Shown piece by piece: positions 44,389-53,624 of a stretch of 64,000 nt of DNA; position 1 is the stretch's first letter; every line of letters starts with the position of its first letter. The DNA comes from Bradyrhizobium diazoefficiens (GTDB lineage Bacteria > Pseudomonadota > Alphaproteobacteria > Rhizobiales > Xanthobacteraceae). The translations under genes and the position numbers were made by a program. The stretch is from the NCBI RefSeq assembly GCF_016616885.1, contig NZ_CP067102.1, positions 1,330,501-1,394,500 on the forward strand. The letters run 5' to 3'. The notes under the pieces were generated by a model. That model had not been told where the DNA came from, searched no databases, and saw only the letters and a program-made list of their open reading frames with translations.

Positions 44389-45414
44389 CTAGGCTGCCTT
44401 CTGTTCCAGGCTGCTTTGCCATTCGCCCTTGGAGGCGAGGCCATTCATGCGCGCACGATGACTGAATGCGTTCTGTCCGGCCACGACATTTTCGGCCTTG
44501 CCCGACCAGGCCTTCTGCGGCGCGGCCTGCAGCGCGCGGCCGTAGGAGAAGGTCAGGCTCCAGGGCAGCGGGCCGAGCTTGTGCATGGCGTTGAGATGCT
44601 CAGTTGCCTCCTCGTCCGACTGGCCGCCGGAGAGGAAGGCGATGCCGGGCACGGCCGCGGGCACGCACGCCTTCAGCAGCCGGATCGTCTTCTCCGCGAC
44701 CTCCTCGACGGAAGCCTGCTTTGCGGATTTCTTGCCTGAGATCGCCATGTTCGGCTTCAGCACCATGCCTTCGAGCGCGACGCGCTGCGCACGCAATTCC
44801 TGGAACGTCTTGTTGAGCACGCGGCTGGTCACCTCATAGCAGCGGTCGATGTCGTGATCGCCGTCCATCAGCACCTCCGGCTCGACGATCGGCACGATCT
44901 GCGCGGCTTGGCACAGCGCGGCGTAGCGCGCCAGCGCATGCGCATTGACGCTGATCGCGGTCATCGAGGGAATGCCGCTGCCGATATCGATCACGGCCCG
45001 CCATTTGGCGAAGCGGGCGCCGCGCTCGTAATATTTCTTCAGGCGATCGGCGAGCTTGTCGAGTCCCACGGTGACTGTTTCGCCCGGGCACATCGGCAGG
45101 GCTTGCGTGCCTTCGTCGACCTTGATGCCGGGGATGGCGCCGCTACTCTCGATCAGCTTCACCAGCGGCGTGCCGTCTTTCGCGTCCTGCCAGATGGTCT
45201 CGTCATAGAGGATCACGCCGGAGATGTACTGGCGCATGGCCTCTGTCGAGCGGAACAGCATCTCGCGATAGTCGCGCCGGTTGCCTTCCGTCGATTCCAC
45301 GCCGATCGCGTCGAACCGCTTCTTGATGGTGCCGGAGGATTCGTCGGCGGCAAGGATGCCCTTGCCCGGCGCGACCATGGCGGTCGCGATCCCATTGAGC
45401 TCAGTCAGATTCAT
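44389..45414 (-). CDS. Class I fructose-bisphosphate aldolase
   Basis: 341 aa, start at 45414 (MNLTELNGIA). GKGILAADESSGTIKKRFDAIG is the class I signature, and the Schiff-base Lys lies in GMVLKPNMAISGKK. It cleaves fructose 1,6-bisphosphate to dihydroxyacetone phosphate and glyceraldehyde 3-phosphate without metal. A class II enzyme gene lies directly upstream in the same direction, with a repeat in the 236-bp gap. The next gene, ThiE-like, follows within 3 bp. Confidence 0.94.
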   Translation of the reverse strand: MNLTELNGIATAMVAPGKGILAADESSGTIKKRFDAIGVESTEGNRRDYREMLFRSTEAMRQYISGVILYDETIWQDAKDGTPLVKLIESSGAIPGIKVDEGTQALPMCPGETVTVGLDKLADRLKKYYERGARFAKWRAVIDIGSGIPSMTAISVNAHALARYAALCQAAQIVPIVEPEVLMDGDHDIDRCYEVTSRVLNKTFQELRAQRVALEGMVLKPNMAISGKKSAKQASVEEVAEKTIRLLKACVPAAVPGIAFLSGGQSDEEATEHLNAMHKLGPLPWSLTFSYGRALQAAPQKAWSGKAENVVAGQNAFSHRARMNGLASKGEWQSSLEQKAA

Positions 45415-45512
45415 CGAGAGGTCCTCCCAAAACGATTCTGCCCTTGCCTGCGAAAATAGACGGTTCTCGGGCAATTGCCGAGTTAACGTTCGTCGCAGGG
45501 TAAGGGCGGCTC

Positions 45513-45635
45513 CCCGTCTTTCCGGGATGCGCCGAAAGGCGCAGGCCCGGAATCCATAACCCCGGGCGGAGGTTATGGATTCACAGATGCGCAATTGCGC
45601 ATCATAGCCCACGCTTCGCGTGTCCCGACGGGGGG
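45513..45635. repeat. Intergenic palindromic repeat, GCGCAATTGCGC family (copy 4)
   Basis: CGTCTTTCCGGG on the left and CCCGACGGGG on the right bound the element, with inner CCATAACCCCGGGCGGAGG and the palindrome TGCGCAATTGCGCA (45588-45601). It occupies the gap between the class II and class I aldolase genes. Confidence 0.8.
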
Positions 45636-45650
45636 ATGGGGCTGAAGCCT

Positions 45651-46718
45651 TTAGGCAACCTTCGGATCGAGCTCGCCCTTGGCGTAGCGCTTGGCCATGT
45701 CGGCGGGGGGCAGGATCTTCTTGAACTTGGCGGCCTGGCCGGCGGTATTGAACTCCTGGAGCCGCTGCTTGCACAGCTTGGTCATGGCTTCCATTGCCGG
45801 CTTCAGGTACTTGCGCGGATCGAACTCTTCCGGATTGTCCTTCAGGACCTTGCGGATCTGGCCCGTCATGGCCATGCGGTTGTCGGTGTCGATGTTGATC
45901 TTGCGCACGCCGTGCTTGATGCCGCGCTGGATCTCGGCAACAGGCACGCCCCAGGTCGGCTTCATCTTGCCGCCATAGGCGTTGATGATGTCCTGGAGGT
46001 CCTGCGGCACCGAGGAGGAGCCGTGCATCACGAGATGCGTGTTCGGTAGCTTGCGGTGGATCTCCTCGATCACGTTCATGGCGAGGATGTCGCCGTCCGG
46101 CTTGCGGGTAAATTTGTAAGCGCCGTGCGAAGTCCCCATCGCGATCGCGAGCGCGTCGACCTTGGTCTCCTGGACGAACTTCACGGCCTCGTCCGGATTG
46201 GTCAGGAGCTGGTCATGGCTCAGCTTGCCCTCGGCGCCGTGGCCGTCTTCCTTGTCGCCCATGCCAGTCTCGAGCGAGCCGAGCACGCCGAGCTCACCCT
46301 CGACCGAGATGCCGCCGAGATGGGCCATGTCGGTCACGGTCTTGGTGACGCCGACATTGTAATTCCAGTCGCCAGGCGTCTTGCCGTCGGCCTTGAGCGA
46401 GCCGTCCATCATCACCGAGGTGAAGCCGGCCTGGATCGCGGTCATGCAGGTCGCGGCCTCGTTGCCGTGGTCGAGATGCACGCAGACCGGGATATGCGGA
46501 TAGATCTCGGTCACCGCGTCCATCATGTGCTTGAGCATGACGTCGTTGGCGTAGGAGCGCGCACCGCGCGAGGCCTGGATGATGACGGGCGCGTCGACCT
46601 GGTTGGCCGCTTCCATGATCGCCAGCGCCTGCTCCATGTTGTTGATGTTGAAGGCCGGGACACCGTAATCGTGCTCCGCCGCATGATCGAGCAACTGACG
46701 CAACGTGATCCGAGCCAT
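45651..46718 (-). CDS. fba: Class II fructose-bisphosphate aldolase (type B, Calvin cycle subtype)
   Basis: 355 aa zinc-dependent aldolase. [10 protein letters not shown] holds zinc-ligand His residues, with further zinc ligands in VEGELG and HGSSSVP, and the sequence keeps the MDGSL and [12 protein letters not shown] blocks of the longer type B enzymes that serve glycolysis and the Calvin cycle in proteobacteria. It lies 50 bp downstream of pgk in the same direction. A class I aldolase gene lies downstream, so the cell has two unrelated enzymes for one step, encoded side by side. Confidence 0.95.
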   Translation of the reverse strand: MARITLRQLLDHAAEHDYGVPAFNINNMEQALAIMEAANQVDAPVIIQASRGARSYANDVMLKHMMDAVTEIYPHIPVCVHLDHGNEAATCMTAIQAGFTSVMMDGSLKADGKTPGDWNYNVGVTKTVTDMAHLGGISVEGELGVLGSLETGMGDKEDGHGAEGKLSHDQLLTNPDEAVKFVQETKVDALAIAMGTSHGAYKFTRKPDGDILAMNVIEEIHRKLPNTHLVMHGSSSVPQDLQDIINAYGGKMKPTWGVPVAEIQRGIKHGVRKINIDTDNRMAMTGQIRKVLKDNPEEFDPRKYLKPAMEAMTKLCKQRLQEFNTAGQAAKFKKILPPADMAKRYAKGELDPKVA

Positions 46719-46768
46719 CTGTCTTTTCTCCGTTCGGGCCTAAGGGCCGCTTGTTTCTTGCAGTCTAT

Positions 46769-47962
46769 TTACTTGGTGCGCAGCACTTCGACGCCGGGCA
46801 GGGGCTTGCCCTCCATCCATTCAAGAAATGCGCCACCGGCGGTCGAGACATAGGTGAACTGACCGGCCACATGGGCCTGGTTGAGGGCCGCAACGGTGTC
46901 GCCGCCGCCTGCGATCGAGACCAGCTTTTTCGCCTTGGTACGTTCGGCGGCGTGCTTGGCGGCCGCGACCGTGCCGCGGTCGAACGGCTGCATCTCGAAC
47001 GCACCGAGCGGTCCGTTCCAGACCAGTGTCGCGGCGTCGTCGATGGCCGCGTGGATCCGCGCGATCGACTGCGGGCCGACGTCCAGGATCATGCCGTCGG
47101 CCGGGATCGCGTCGAGCCCATAGGCGTGCGACGGCGCGTTGGCGGCGAAATGATAGGCGACCGTCGCGTCCACCGGCAGGATGATGGCGCAGTTGGCGGC
47201 TTCCGCCTTCTCCATGATGCGCACGGCGGTGGGCGCGAGATCCTTCTCGGCCAGCGACTTGCCGACGCCGACGCCCTGGGCGTGCAGGAAGGTGTTGGCC
47301 ATGCCGCCGCCGATCACGAGCGCATCGACCTTGTTCACGAGGTTTTCGAGCAGGTCGATCTTGGTCGAGACCTTTGCGCCGCCGATGATCGCGACAACCG
47401 GCTTGGTCGGCGACCCCAGCGCCTTTTCCAGCGCGTCGAGCTCGGCCTGCATGGTGCGGCCGGCATAGGCCGGCAGCTTGTGGCCGAGGCCTTCGGTCGA
47501 GGCGTGGGCGCGGTGCGCGGCCGAGAACGCGTCGCTGACCCAGATGTCGCCGAGCTTCGCCAGCTCCGCCACGAAGGCCGGATCGTTGTTTTCCTCTTCC
47601 TTGTGGAAGCGGGTGTTTTCCAGACAGAGGATGTCGCCATCCTTCAGGCCCGCCACGGCCGTGGCCGCGGGCTCACCGATGCAATCATCGGCGAAAGCGA
47701 CGGGCTTCTTGACGACGTTCGACAGCGCCTCGGCGACCGGCTTGAGCGAGTCCTTGGCATCGCGGCCCTTGGGCCGGCCGAAATGCGCGAGCAGGATGAC
47801 CTTGCCGCCCTTGTCCGAGATCTCCGTGATGGTCGGCGCGACGCGCTCGAGCCGGGTCGCGTCACTGACGCGACCATTGTCCATGGGTACGTTGAGATCG
47901 ACGCGCAGCAGCACGCGCTTGCCCTTCACGTCGACGTCGTCGAGGGTGCGGAATTTGGCCAT
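46769..47962 (-). CDS. pgk: Phosphoglycerate kinase
   Basis: 397 aa, standard length. Recognisable motifs are [13 protein letters not shown] near residue 19, GGAKVSTKI, and the nucleotide-binding GGGDTVAAL near residue 350. It makes ATP and 3-phosphoglycerate, or the reverse in carbon fixation. The gene follows gap on the same strand, with a 42-aa membrane protein gene between them. Confidence 0.97.
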   Translation of the reverse strand: MAKFRTLDDVDVKGKRVLLRVDLNVPMDNGRVSDATRLERVAPTITEISDKGGKVILLAHFGRPKGRDAKDSLKPVAEALSNVVKKPVAFADDCIGEPAATAVAGLKDGDILCLENTRFHKEEENNDPAFVAELAKLGDIWVSDAFSAAHRAHASTEGLGHKLPAYAGRTMQAELDALEKALGSPTKPVVAIIGGAKVSTKIDLLENLVNKVDALVIGGGMANTFLHAQGVGVGKSLAEKDLAPTAVRIMEKAEAANCAIILPVDATVAYHFAANAPSHAYGLDAIPADGMILDVGPQSIARIHAAIDDAATLVWNGPLGAFEMQPFDRGTVAAAKHAAERTKAKKLVSIAGGGDTVAALNQAHVAGQFTYVSTAGGAFLEWMEGKPLPGVEVLRTK

Positions 47963-47989
47963 GTCCTGATCACTCGTTAGCTGGCGATG

Positions 47990-48118
47990 CTAAGGCGCAT
48001 CGCGCTCGGGTGGATTGCCTTCCTGCCTGGTCGTTACCTCGCTTCCCTGGCGCATGCCGTACGCAATCAACGCGAACAGCATAATGACGCCAGGGATTCC
48101 GATCCAGGCAGGAAGCAT
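47990..48118 (-). CDS. Small membrane protein (42 aa) between gap and pgk
   Basis: A 42-codon frame too short for ordinary gene calling. It begins ATG at 48118 and ends TAG at 47990-47992. A strong ribosome-binding site, AAGGGGAG, lies 4 bp before the ATG and immediately after the gap stop codon. The product has one hydrophobic helix (LPAWIGIPGVIMLFALIAYG), then a hydrophilic, charged tail (QGSEVTTRQEGNPPERDAP). Topology with the tail in the cytoplasm or periplasm cannot be decided. Position and ribosome-binding site argue that it is translated as part of the gap-pgk operon. No known family comes to mind. Confidence 0.72.
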   Translation of the reverse strand: MLPAWIGIPGVIMLFALIAYGMRQGSEVTTRQEGNPPERDAP

Positions 48119-48128
48119 AACGCTCCCC

Positions 48129-49136
48129 TTAGATCACCTTCGACATCGCCACCGCGGTGTCGGCCATGCGGTTCGAGAAGCCCCACTCGTTGTCGTACCA
48201 GGACATCACGCGCACCAGCGTGCCGTTCTGCACCTTGGTCTGGTCCATGTGGAAGGTGGACGAGTGCGGGTCGTGGTTGAAGTCGATCGAGACGTTCGGC
48301 GCCGTGGTGTAACCGAGGATGCCCTTGAGCTGCTGCTCGGAGGCGCGCTTCATCGCCTCGTTGATTTCCTTCGGATCGGTGGCGCGCTTGGCGACGATCT
48401 TGAGGTCGACGACCGAGACGTTCGGGGTCGGCACGCGGATCGCGACGCCGTCGAGCTTGCCCTTCAGTTCGGGCAGCACGAGGCCGATCGCCTTGGCCGC
48501 ACCGGTCGAGGTCGGGATCATCGACATCGCCGCCGCACGGCCGCGATAGAGATCCTTGTGCATGGTGTCGAGCGTCGGCTGGTCGCCGGTATAGGCGTGG
48601 ATCGTGGTCATGAAGCCGGTCTCGATGCCGACGAGATCGTTCAGCACCTTCGCAACCGGCGCGAGGCAGTTGGTGGTGCAGCTTCCGTTGGAGACGACCA
48701 GATGATCCCTGGTCAGCGTGTCGTGGTTGACGCCGTAGACGATGGTGGCGTCGGCGCCGTCGGCGGGCGCGGAGACCAGCACGCGCCTGGCGCCGGCGGT
48801 CAGATGCGCGGCGGCCTTGTCCCTGGCGGTGAAGATGCCGGTGCATTCCAGCGCGATGTCGACGCCGAGATCCTTCCAGGGCAGCTTCGAGGGATCGCGC
48901 TCGGCGGTCACCTTGATCTTGCCGTCGCCGAGGCTGATCGAGTCACCGTCGACGGTCACGGTGCCGGGGAAGCGGCCATGGACGCTGTCGAAGCGGAGCA
49001 GATGGGCGTTGGTCTCGACCGGGCCGAGATCGTTGATGCCGACGACCTCGATGTCCTTGCGGCCGGACTCAGCGATAGCCCGCAGGACGTTGCGGCCGAT
49101 ACGACCAAAACCGTTAATTCCGACGCGGACTGCCAT
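48129..49136 (-). CDS. gap: Glyceraldehyde-3-phosphate dehydrogenase, type I
   Basis: 335 aa. [11 protein letters not shown] opens the NAD(P)-binding domain, and the catalytic Cys is in [12 protein letters not shown] near residue 155. The [15 protein letters not shown] end is typical. It reversibly oxidises glyceraldehyde 3-phosphate to 1,3-bisphosphoglycerate. The gene is downstream of tkt and upstream of the small membrane protein and pgk genes, all in one direction. Whether it uses NAD, NADP or both cannot be read securely. Confidence 0.97.
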   Translation of the reverse strand: MAVRVGINGFGRIGRNVLRAIAESGRKDIEVVGINDLGPVETNAHLLRFDSVHGRFPGTVTVDGDSISLGDGKIKVTAERDPSKLPWKDLGVDIALECTGIFTARDKAAAHLTAGARRVLVSAPADGADATIVYGVNHDTLTRDHLVVSNGSCTTNCLAPVAKVLNDLVGIETGFMTTIHAYTGDQPTLDTMHKDLYRGRAAAMSMIPTSTGAAKAIGLVLPELKGKLDGVAIRVPTPNVSVVDLKIVAKRATDPKEINEAMKRASEQQLKGILGYTTAPNVSIDFNHDPHSSTFHMDQTKVQNGTLVRVMSWYDNEWGFSNRMADTAVAMSKVI

Positions 49137-49304
49137 GTTTCGTCTCCTTATGACCGTTCAATGACGTGTTCAATAACCCCGATGATCCCGCACAACGCGC
49201 TTAGCGCGCCTGCGAGGGTTTTTTAGGGCGGACGCCCGGTTCGGCCGGGCGGTGCTTGATCATATGAGAGATTACGTAGTCCTTTTTTTTGGCAAGCTCA
49301 ACTC

Positions 49305-51290
49305 TCAGGAAACGCGCTTCAGCACGGCGTTCACCGCAGCCTCGGCGGTAATGCCAAAATGCTTGTAAAGGTCCTTGGCCGGCGCGCTCGCACCGAAGGA
49401 ATGCATGCCGACAAATTCGCCATCCTGGCCGATCACGGCATCCCAGCCCCAGCGCACCGCGGCCTCGATCGCGACCTTCACCGGCGCATTGCCGATGATG
49501 GCGGCACGCTTGGCCTCTGGTTGCGCTAACAACAGCTCGAGCGAGGGCACCGAGACCACCCGCGACGGGATGCCGCGCTCGGCGAGCTGCTTCTGGGCGG
49601 CCACCGCGATCTCGACCTCGGAGCCGGAGGCGAACAGCGTCGCCCTGGCTTCGCCCTCGGCCGCGACCAGCTCGTAGGCGCCGGCCGCGCACGGATTCTC
49701 GTTCGGCGCGGTGGTGCGGAGCTGCGGCAGGTTCTGCCGCGTCAACGCCAGCACCGTCGGACCGTCGATACGATTGAGCGCAAGCTCCCAGCACTCGGCG
49801 ACCTCGATGGAATCGCAGGGGCGGAACACGCGCATGTTCGGAATGGCGCGAAGCGCTGCAAGATGCTCGACCGGCTGGTGGGTCGGGCCGTCTTCGCCGA
49901 GGCCGATGGAGTCGTGCGTCATCACGTAGACGACGCCGGCGCCCATCAATGCCGCAAGGCGCATCGCGGGCCGTGCGTAGTCGGTGAACACCAGGAAGGT
50001 CGCGCCGTTCGGCGCAAAGCCGCCGTGCAGGAAGATGCCGTTCATGGCCGCGCACATGCCGTGCTCGCGGATGCCGTAATGGATGAAGCGGCCCTTCGGC
50101 GTCTTGGCGGAGAACGCGGTCGCCGACTTCGCCTTGTTGTTGTTGGAGCCGGTGAGGTCGGCGGAGCCGGCAAGGAATTCCATCGGCATTGCGGCGGCGA
50201 TGACTTCAATCACCGCTTCCGACGATTTGCGGGTGGCCGCAGTCATCGGCTTTTCCAAGAGTTCCTTCTTGTAGGCGCGCACGGCCTTTGCGAGCGAAGC
50301 CGGGCGCTTGTGGCGCAGCCGGCGCTCGAACTCGGCGCGCTTGCGGCTGCCGAGCTCACCGAGCCGTGCTTCCCATTCCTGGCGTGCCGTCGCGCCGCGC
50401 GCGCCGGCTGCGCGCCAGGCCTTCAGCACGTCATCAGGCAGGGAGAATGGCTCGAGCGAGATGCCGAGGTTTTCCTTGGCGGCCTTGAGCTCGTCGGCGC
50501 CGAGCGCCTCGCCATGCGCTTTTGCGGTGCCGGCCTTGTGCGGCGCGCCGAAGCCGATGGTGGTGCGGCAGGCGATCAGCGTCGGCTTGTTGGATTTTTG
50601 CGCGCGGGTGATTGCTGCGGCAATCGCGGCCTGGTCATGACCGTCGATCTTCTCGGCGGCCCAGCCGCACGCCTTGAAACGCTTCACCTGGTCGACCGAG
50701 TCGGCGATCGAGGTCGGGCCGTCGATCGAGATACCGTTGTCGTCGTAGAGCACGATCAGCTTGCCGAGCTTCCAGTGGCCGGCCATCGCGATCGCTTCCT
50801 GCGACACGCCTTCCATCAGGTCGCCGTCGGAGGCGAGCACGTAGGTGTGGTGGTCGACGATCTTCTTGCCGAACTCGGCGGCGAGCATCTTCTCGGCGAG
50901 CGCCATGCCGACAGCGGTCGAGATGCCCTGGCCGAGCGGGCCGGTGGTGGTCTCGATGCCCTTGGTGTGGAAGTTCTCGGGATGGCCCGGCGTCAGTCCG
51001 CCGAGCTGGCGGAATTGCTTGAGCTGGTCCAGCGTCATGTCGGCGTTGCCGGTCAGGTACAGCAGCGAATAGAGCAGCATCGAGCCGTGTCCGGCCGAAA
51101 GCACGAAGCGGTCGCGGTCGGGCCAGTCGATGGCGGTGGCGTCGTATTTCAGGAATTGCGTGAACAGCACGGTGGCGACATCGGCTGCGCCCATCGGCAG
51201 GCCGGGGTGGCCCGATTTCGCCTTCTCGACAGCGTCCATCGAGAGGCCACGGATCGCGTTGGCCATGCGGTTGGGGTCGACTTGCGTCAT
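49305..51290 (-). CDS. tkt: Transketolase
   Basis: 661 aa, start at 51290 ([15 protein letters not shown]). The thiamine diphosphate motif runs from [13 protein letters not shown] to NDNG-type DDNGISIDG, and the second half has [20 protein letters not shown]. It exchanges two-carbon units in the pentose phosphate and Calvin cycles. It heads the minus-strand cluster tkt-gap-pgk-fba; the 168-bp gap before gap contains a GC-rich hairpin but no clear terminator. The region upstream (51291-51703) has a repeat and should contain the promoter. Confidence 0.96.
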   Translation of the reverse strand: MTQVDPNRMANAIRGLSMDAVEKAKSGHPGLPMGAADVATVLFTQFLKYDATAIDWPDRDRFVLSAGHGSMLLYSLLYLTGNADMTLDQLKQFRQLGGLTPGHPENFHTKGIETTTGPLGQGISTAVGMALAEKMLAAEFGKKIVDHHTYVLASDGDLMEGVSQEAIAMAGHWKLGKLIVLYDDNGISIDGPTSIADSVDQVKRFKACGWAAEKIDGHDQAAIAAAITRAQKSNKPTLIACRTTIGFGAPHKAGTAKAHGEALGADELKAAKENLGISLEPFSLPDDVLKAWRAAGARGATARQEWEARLGELGSRKRAEFERRLRHKRPASLAKAVRAYKKELLEKPMTAATRKSSEAVIEVIAAAMPMEFLAGSADLTGSNNNKAKSATAFSAKTPKGRFIHYGIREHGMCAAMNGIFLHGGFAPNGATFLVFTDYARPAMRLAALMGAGVVYVMTHDSIGLGEDGPTHQPVEHLAALRAIPNMRVFRPCDSIEVAECWELALNRIDGPTVLALTRQNLPQLRTTAPNENPCAAGAYELVAAEGEARATLFASGSEVEIAVAAQKQLAERGIPSRVVSVPSLELLLAQPEAKRAAIIGNAPVKVAIEAAVRWGWDAVIGQDGEFVGMHSFGASAPAKDLYKHFGITAEAAVNAVLKRVS

Positions 51291-51439
51291 GTCTGAAATC
51301 CGTCTGAAATGAGGCGCTTGGCGGTGGGTGGGGGCCGCGCGGGGAGCTTGGCGGCCGCTGAAGATCGGGGCTGGGATAGCACCTCGGTTCCGGGAGTCCA
51401 AGGCGATCAAACGCCGGTTTCGCCGTAAAAGTTGCTTAC

Positions 51440-51512
51440 GGCATGATCCGGAAAAGTGGCGGGCCGGTTTTCCGCGCGACAAACGCAGGGCGTTTGAGCG
51501 GGGATCATGCCC
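51440..51512. repeat. Rhizobial intergenic repeat (RIME-like) with GGCATGATCCGGAAAAG end
   Basis: GGCATGATCCGGAAAAGTGG on the left and GGGGATCATGCC on the right are inverted (GGCATGATCC with GGATCATGCC), enclosing a GCCGGTTTTCCGC segment. The same words occur in the dispersed RIME-type repeats of Rhizobiales. It lies in the 413-bp gap between tkt and the DUF4164 gene. Confidence 0.75.
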
Positions 51513-51523
51513 AAGAGGAACTG

Positions 51524-51553
51524 CTAGATCGGGATGATCTCATCCCGATCTAG
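51524..51553. repeat. Perfect 14-bp stem hairpin beside the RIME-like repeat
   Basis: CTAGATCGGGATGA and TCATCCCGATCTAG form a perfect stem with a two-base loop. It directly follows the RIME-like element and may be a second module of it. No T tract follows, so a terminator role is unlikely. Confidence 0.8.
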
Positions 51554-51703
51554 CGGTGCATAGTTTCGCGGCGGCGTTGCGCTTGGCTAGCTTGCCACGT
51601 AAATTTCTGCTTCTAACCGCTTGCCGAACCGAGTCTTTTGCCGGACGGCAAGCTCTTGAGGTAAAGGCCACGGGCAAGGCCCATAGGTTCCGCCGCTGAC
51701 TGC

Positions 51704-52024
51704 ATGAACGATCGCGTATCCAACAGCGCTGCCATGACGGAGTCCTCTGCCGTCGAGATCGAGATCGCGACCCGCAGACTCACGGCGGCGCTCGACGGGC
51801 TCGAAAGCGCGGTCGAGCGGCGGCGCGATGCCGATCGCGACGAGAACGAGCTCGCGACGCGAATCCAGGCGCTGGGTGCCGACCGCTCGCGGCTTGCCGA
51901 CGAGCTCGACGGCGCGCTGGTGAAGGCGCGCAAGCTCGAGCGCACCAATCGCGAAATCTCCGACCGGCTGGATTCCGCAATCGTCACGATACGTTCGGTA
52001 CTTGATACCGGAGAGGACGGATGA
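51704..52024 (+). CDS. DUF4164 family coiled-coil protein
   Basis: 106 aa, helical, very rich in Glu, Asp, Arg and Ala, with heptads from about residue 20 to 95 (EIATRRLTAALDGLESAVERR...). This is the pattern of DUF4164, a family commonly found just before zapA in Rhizobiales. Its stop overlaps the zapA start by 4 bp (ATGA), implying coupled translation. A role in cell division with ZapA is inference from this position. Two in-frame Met at 1 and 11 leave the start slightly open. Confidence 0.85.
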   Translation: MNDRVSNSAAMTESSAVEIEIATRRLTAALDGLESAVERRRDADRDENELATRIQALGADRSRLADELDGALVKARKLERTNREISDRLDSAIVTIRSVLDTGEDG

Positions 52025-52404
52025 GCCACATCAACGTCACCATCAACGCCCGCCAATATCGCATGGCCTGCGAGGAGGGCCAGGAGGTGCGGCTGTTGAA
52101 GCTCGCCGAAAGCCTGGAGACGCGGATTCAGTCGCTGCGCGGAAAATTCGGCGAGATCGGCGATGCACGCCTCACCGTGATGGCGGCGTTGACCGTGTGC
52201 GACGAGCTGGTCGACGCCGGCAACCGCATCCGCACCATGGAGCAGGAGCTGACCGAACTGCGGGATTTCCGCAACGCCGCCGTCGAGCGCGCCCGGATGA
52301 CCCAGACCGCCGTGGTCAACGCGCTGAACGCCGCCGCCGAACGCATCGAGAAGTCGACCCAGGTCCTGAACCGCACCGTCGGCAACGGGATCGCCATCGG
52401 GTAG
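52021..52404 (+). CDS. zapA: Cell division protein ZapA
   Basis: 127 aa. HINVTINARQYRMACEEGQEVRLLKLAESLETRIQSL is the ZapA globular head, followed by a long coiled-coil helix. ZapA binds FtsZ and promotes filament bundling at the division site. The start overlaps the DUF4164 gene by 4 bp. The 6S RNA gene lies downstream, as in many proteobacteria. Confidence 0.93.
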   Translation: MSHINVTINARQYRMACEEGQEVRLLKLAESLETRIQSLRGKFGEIGDARLTVMAALTVCDELVDAGNRIRTMEQELTELRDFRNAAVERARMTQTAVVNALNAAAERIEKSTQVLNRTVGNGIAIG

Positions 52405-52454
52405 GCTCCGCGGAAGACTCAGTCAATTGTTGTGCTCGATCTGGCCGCGGGCTC

Positions 52455-52575
52455 AACCTCTCCCGCTTGCGGGAGAGGTTGGCGCGTAGCGCCGGGTGAG
52501 GGCTCTGACGTCTTGGGGGTTCTCGCCCGCGGAGACACCCTCTCCCCAGCCCTCCCCCGCAAGCGGGGGAGGGAG
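52455..52575. repeat. Intergenic repeat with CCTCTCCCGCTTGCGGGAGAGG hairpins (copy 1)
   Basis: Two linked hairpins: CCTCTCCCGC/GCGGGAGAGG at 52457-52478 and CCCTCCCCCGC/GCGGGGGAGGG near 52550-52573, joined by a TGGCGCGTAGCGCCGGGTGAGGG-type middle (broken here for length). A second copy is at 54449-54600. It separates zapA from the 6S RNA gene. Confidence 0.85.
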
Positions 52576-52689
52576 CGCACTTCCGCCGTGGCGGCGGGGA
52601 AGTCTGATCTCATTGCGCCGCGGCCTTTGCGATCGCGCTGGCGATTCGTCGGTATCGTTGTTACATTGCGTGAGCGAGGCTGCGACGCG

Positions 52690-52850
52690 CGTCCGGAGCC
52701 ATATATCCCCGGGGCCTTATCGATCCTTTAGGGAACTGTCCCTGGCCGGGCCCGTGGGCTCGGACATATGGTGCCCACCTACTTTCGTAGGGAACTCCGG
52801 GATCGAGTGCTTCAACGGCGTCCGCGGCTTCGCACTTTTGTTTGCTTGGT
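52690..52850 (+). ncRNA. ssrS: 6S RNA
   Basis: The gene lies between zapA and the 5-FTHF cyclo-ligase gene, the classical ssrS location. The sequence folds as a long irregular hairpin: CGATCC (52721-52726) pairs with GGATCG (52800-52805), an inner stem CCGGGCCC/GGGCTCGG lies at 52746-52763, and CCTAC-TTTC-GTAGG at 52778-52791; GGGAACT occurs on both sides of the central region. 6S RNA mimics an open promoter and binds sigma-70 RNA polymerase in stationary phase. The 5' and 3' ends are uncertain by about 15 bases. Confidence 0.8.
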
Positions 52851-52885
52851 TTGTGCTTGTTGAAACGACTGCGGCCAGTTCAGCA

Positions 52886-53010
52886 GGTGTCATGCCCCGC
52901 CTAGTGCGCAATTGCGCACGGGGGACCGGGGCATCCAGTACGCTGCGGCCTTTGCGTGAATCACGACCGCCTCTGGAATACTGAATCACCCGCTTTCGCG
53001 GGTGATGACG
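52886..53010. repeat. Composite intergenic repeat (GCGCAATTGCGC copy 5 joined to a CCCGCTTTCGCGGG half)
   Basis: The perfect palindrome GTGCGCAATTGCGCAC is at 52904-52919. The downstream part has CATCCAGTACGCTGCGG and ACCCGCTTTCGCGGGTGATGACG (each shown separately), which belong to the family seen at 28433-28536. Two element families thus seem fused here, just before the cyclo-ligase start. Confidence 0.78.
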
Positions 53011-53027
53011 TGGGGGACTGAAAGCGC

Positions 53028-53624
53028 ATGTCCAATTCGAAATCCGAACTCCGTGCCAAAGCCCTCGCGGCGCGCGACGCGTTGAGCGAGAAGAAGCGCA
53101 TTGCCGCCGCCGCCAAGCTCGCCAAGCGCGGGTTGCCGTTCGATCTGCTGCCCGGCAGCATCGTCTCCGGCTACTCGCCGATCCGCAGCGAGATCGATCC
53201 GATGCCGCTGCTAAAGAAGCTGGCAGAAGAGGGCGCCAGGCTGGCGCTACCTTGCGTCACCGCGCGCGGCCAGTCGCTGGTCTTCCGCCTCTTTCATCCG
53301 AACGACCGCCTGATGCTCGGTCCGCTCGGCATTCCCGAGCCGTCGCCGGCAGCAAGCGAAGTCATCCCCGACATCATGCTGACGCCGCTCGCGGCGTTCG
53401 ACCGTCTCGGCCATCGCATCGGCTATGGTGCGGGACATTACGACTTCACCTTCGCGCACTTACGGAAAGCCAAGAACATCGTCGGCATCGGGCTTGCTTT
53501 TGCAGCGCAGGAGATCAAGGCGGTTCCGGCACTATCGCACGACGTCGCGCTGGATTATGTGCTAACGGAATCGGACGTGTTTGATTTCCGGAGTTCTGAA
53601 GTTGCGCATTCTCTTCGTGGGTGA
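53028..53624 (+). CDS. 5-formyltetrahydrofolate cyclo-ligase
   Basis: 198 aa. Converts 5-formyl-THF to 5,10-methenyl-THF with ATP (YgfA/Fau/FthC). SKSELRAKALAARDALS is the basic N-terminal start, followed by SGYSPIRSEIDPMPLL, and the family signature is GHRIGYGAGHYDFTFA near residue 130. It follows 6S RNA as in other proteobacteria. The C-terminus overlaps the start of the metallophosphoesterase gene. Confidence 0.93.
   Translation: MSNSKSELRAKALAARDALSEKKRIAAAAKLAKRGLPFDLLPGSIVSGYSPIRSEIDPMPLLKKLAEEGARLALPCVTARGQSLVFRLFHPNDRLMLGPLGIPEPSPAASEVIPDIMLTPLAAFDRLGHRIGYGAGHYDFTFAHLRKAKNIVGIGLAFAAQEIKAVPALSHDVALDYVLTESDVFDFRSSEVAHSLRG

Noticed and set aside
49201..49263. 20-codon frame between gap and tkt
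   Set aside because: No ribosome-binding site precedes its ATG, the peptide is a basic Pro-rich stretch, and it lies over a GC-rich hairpin.
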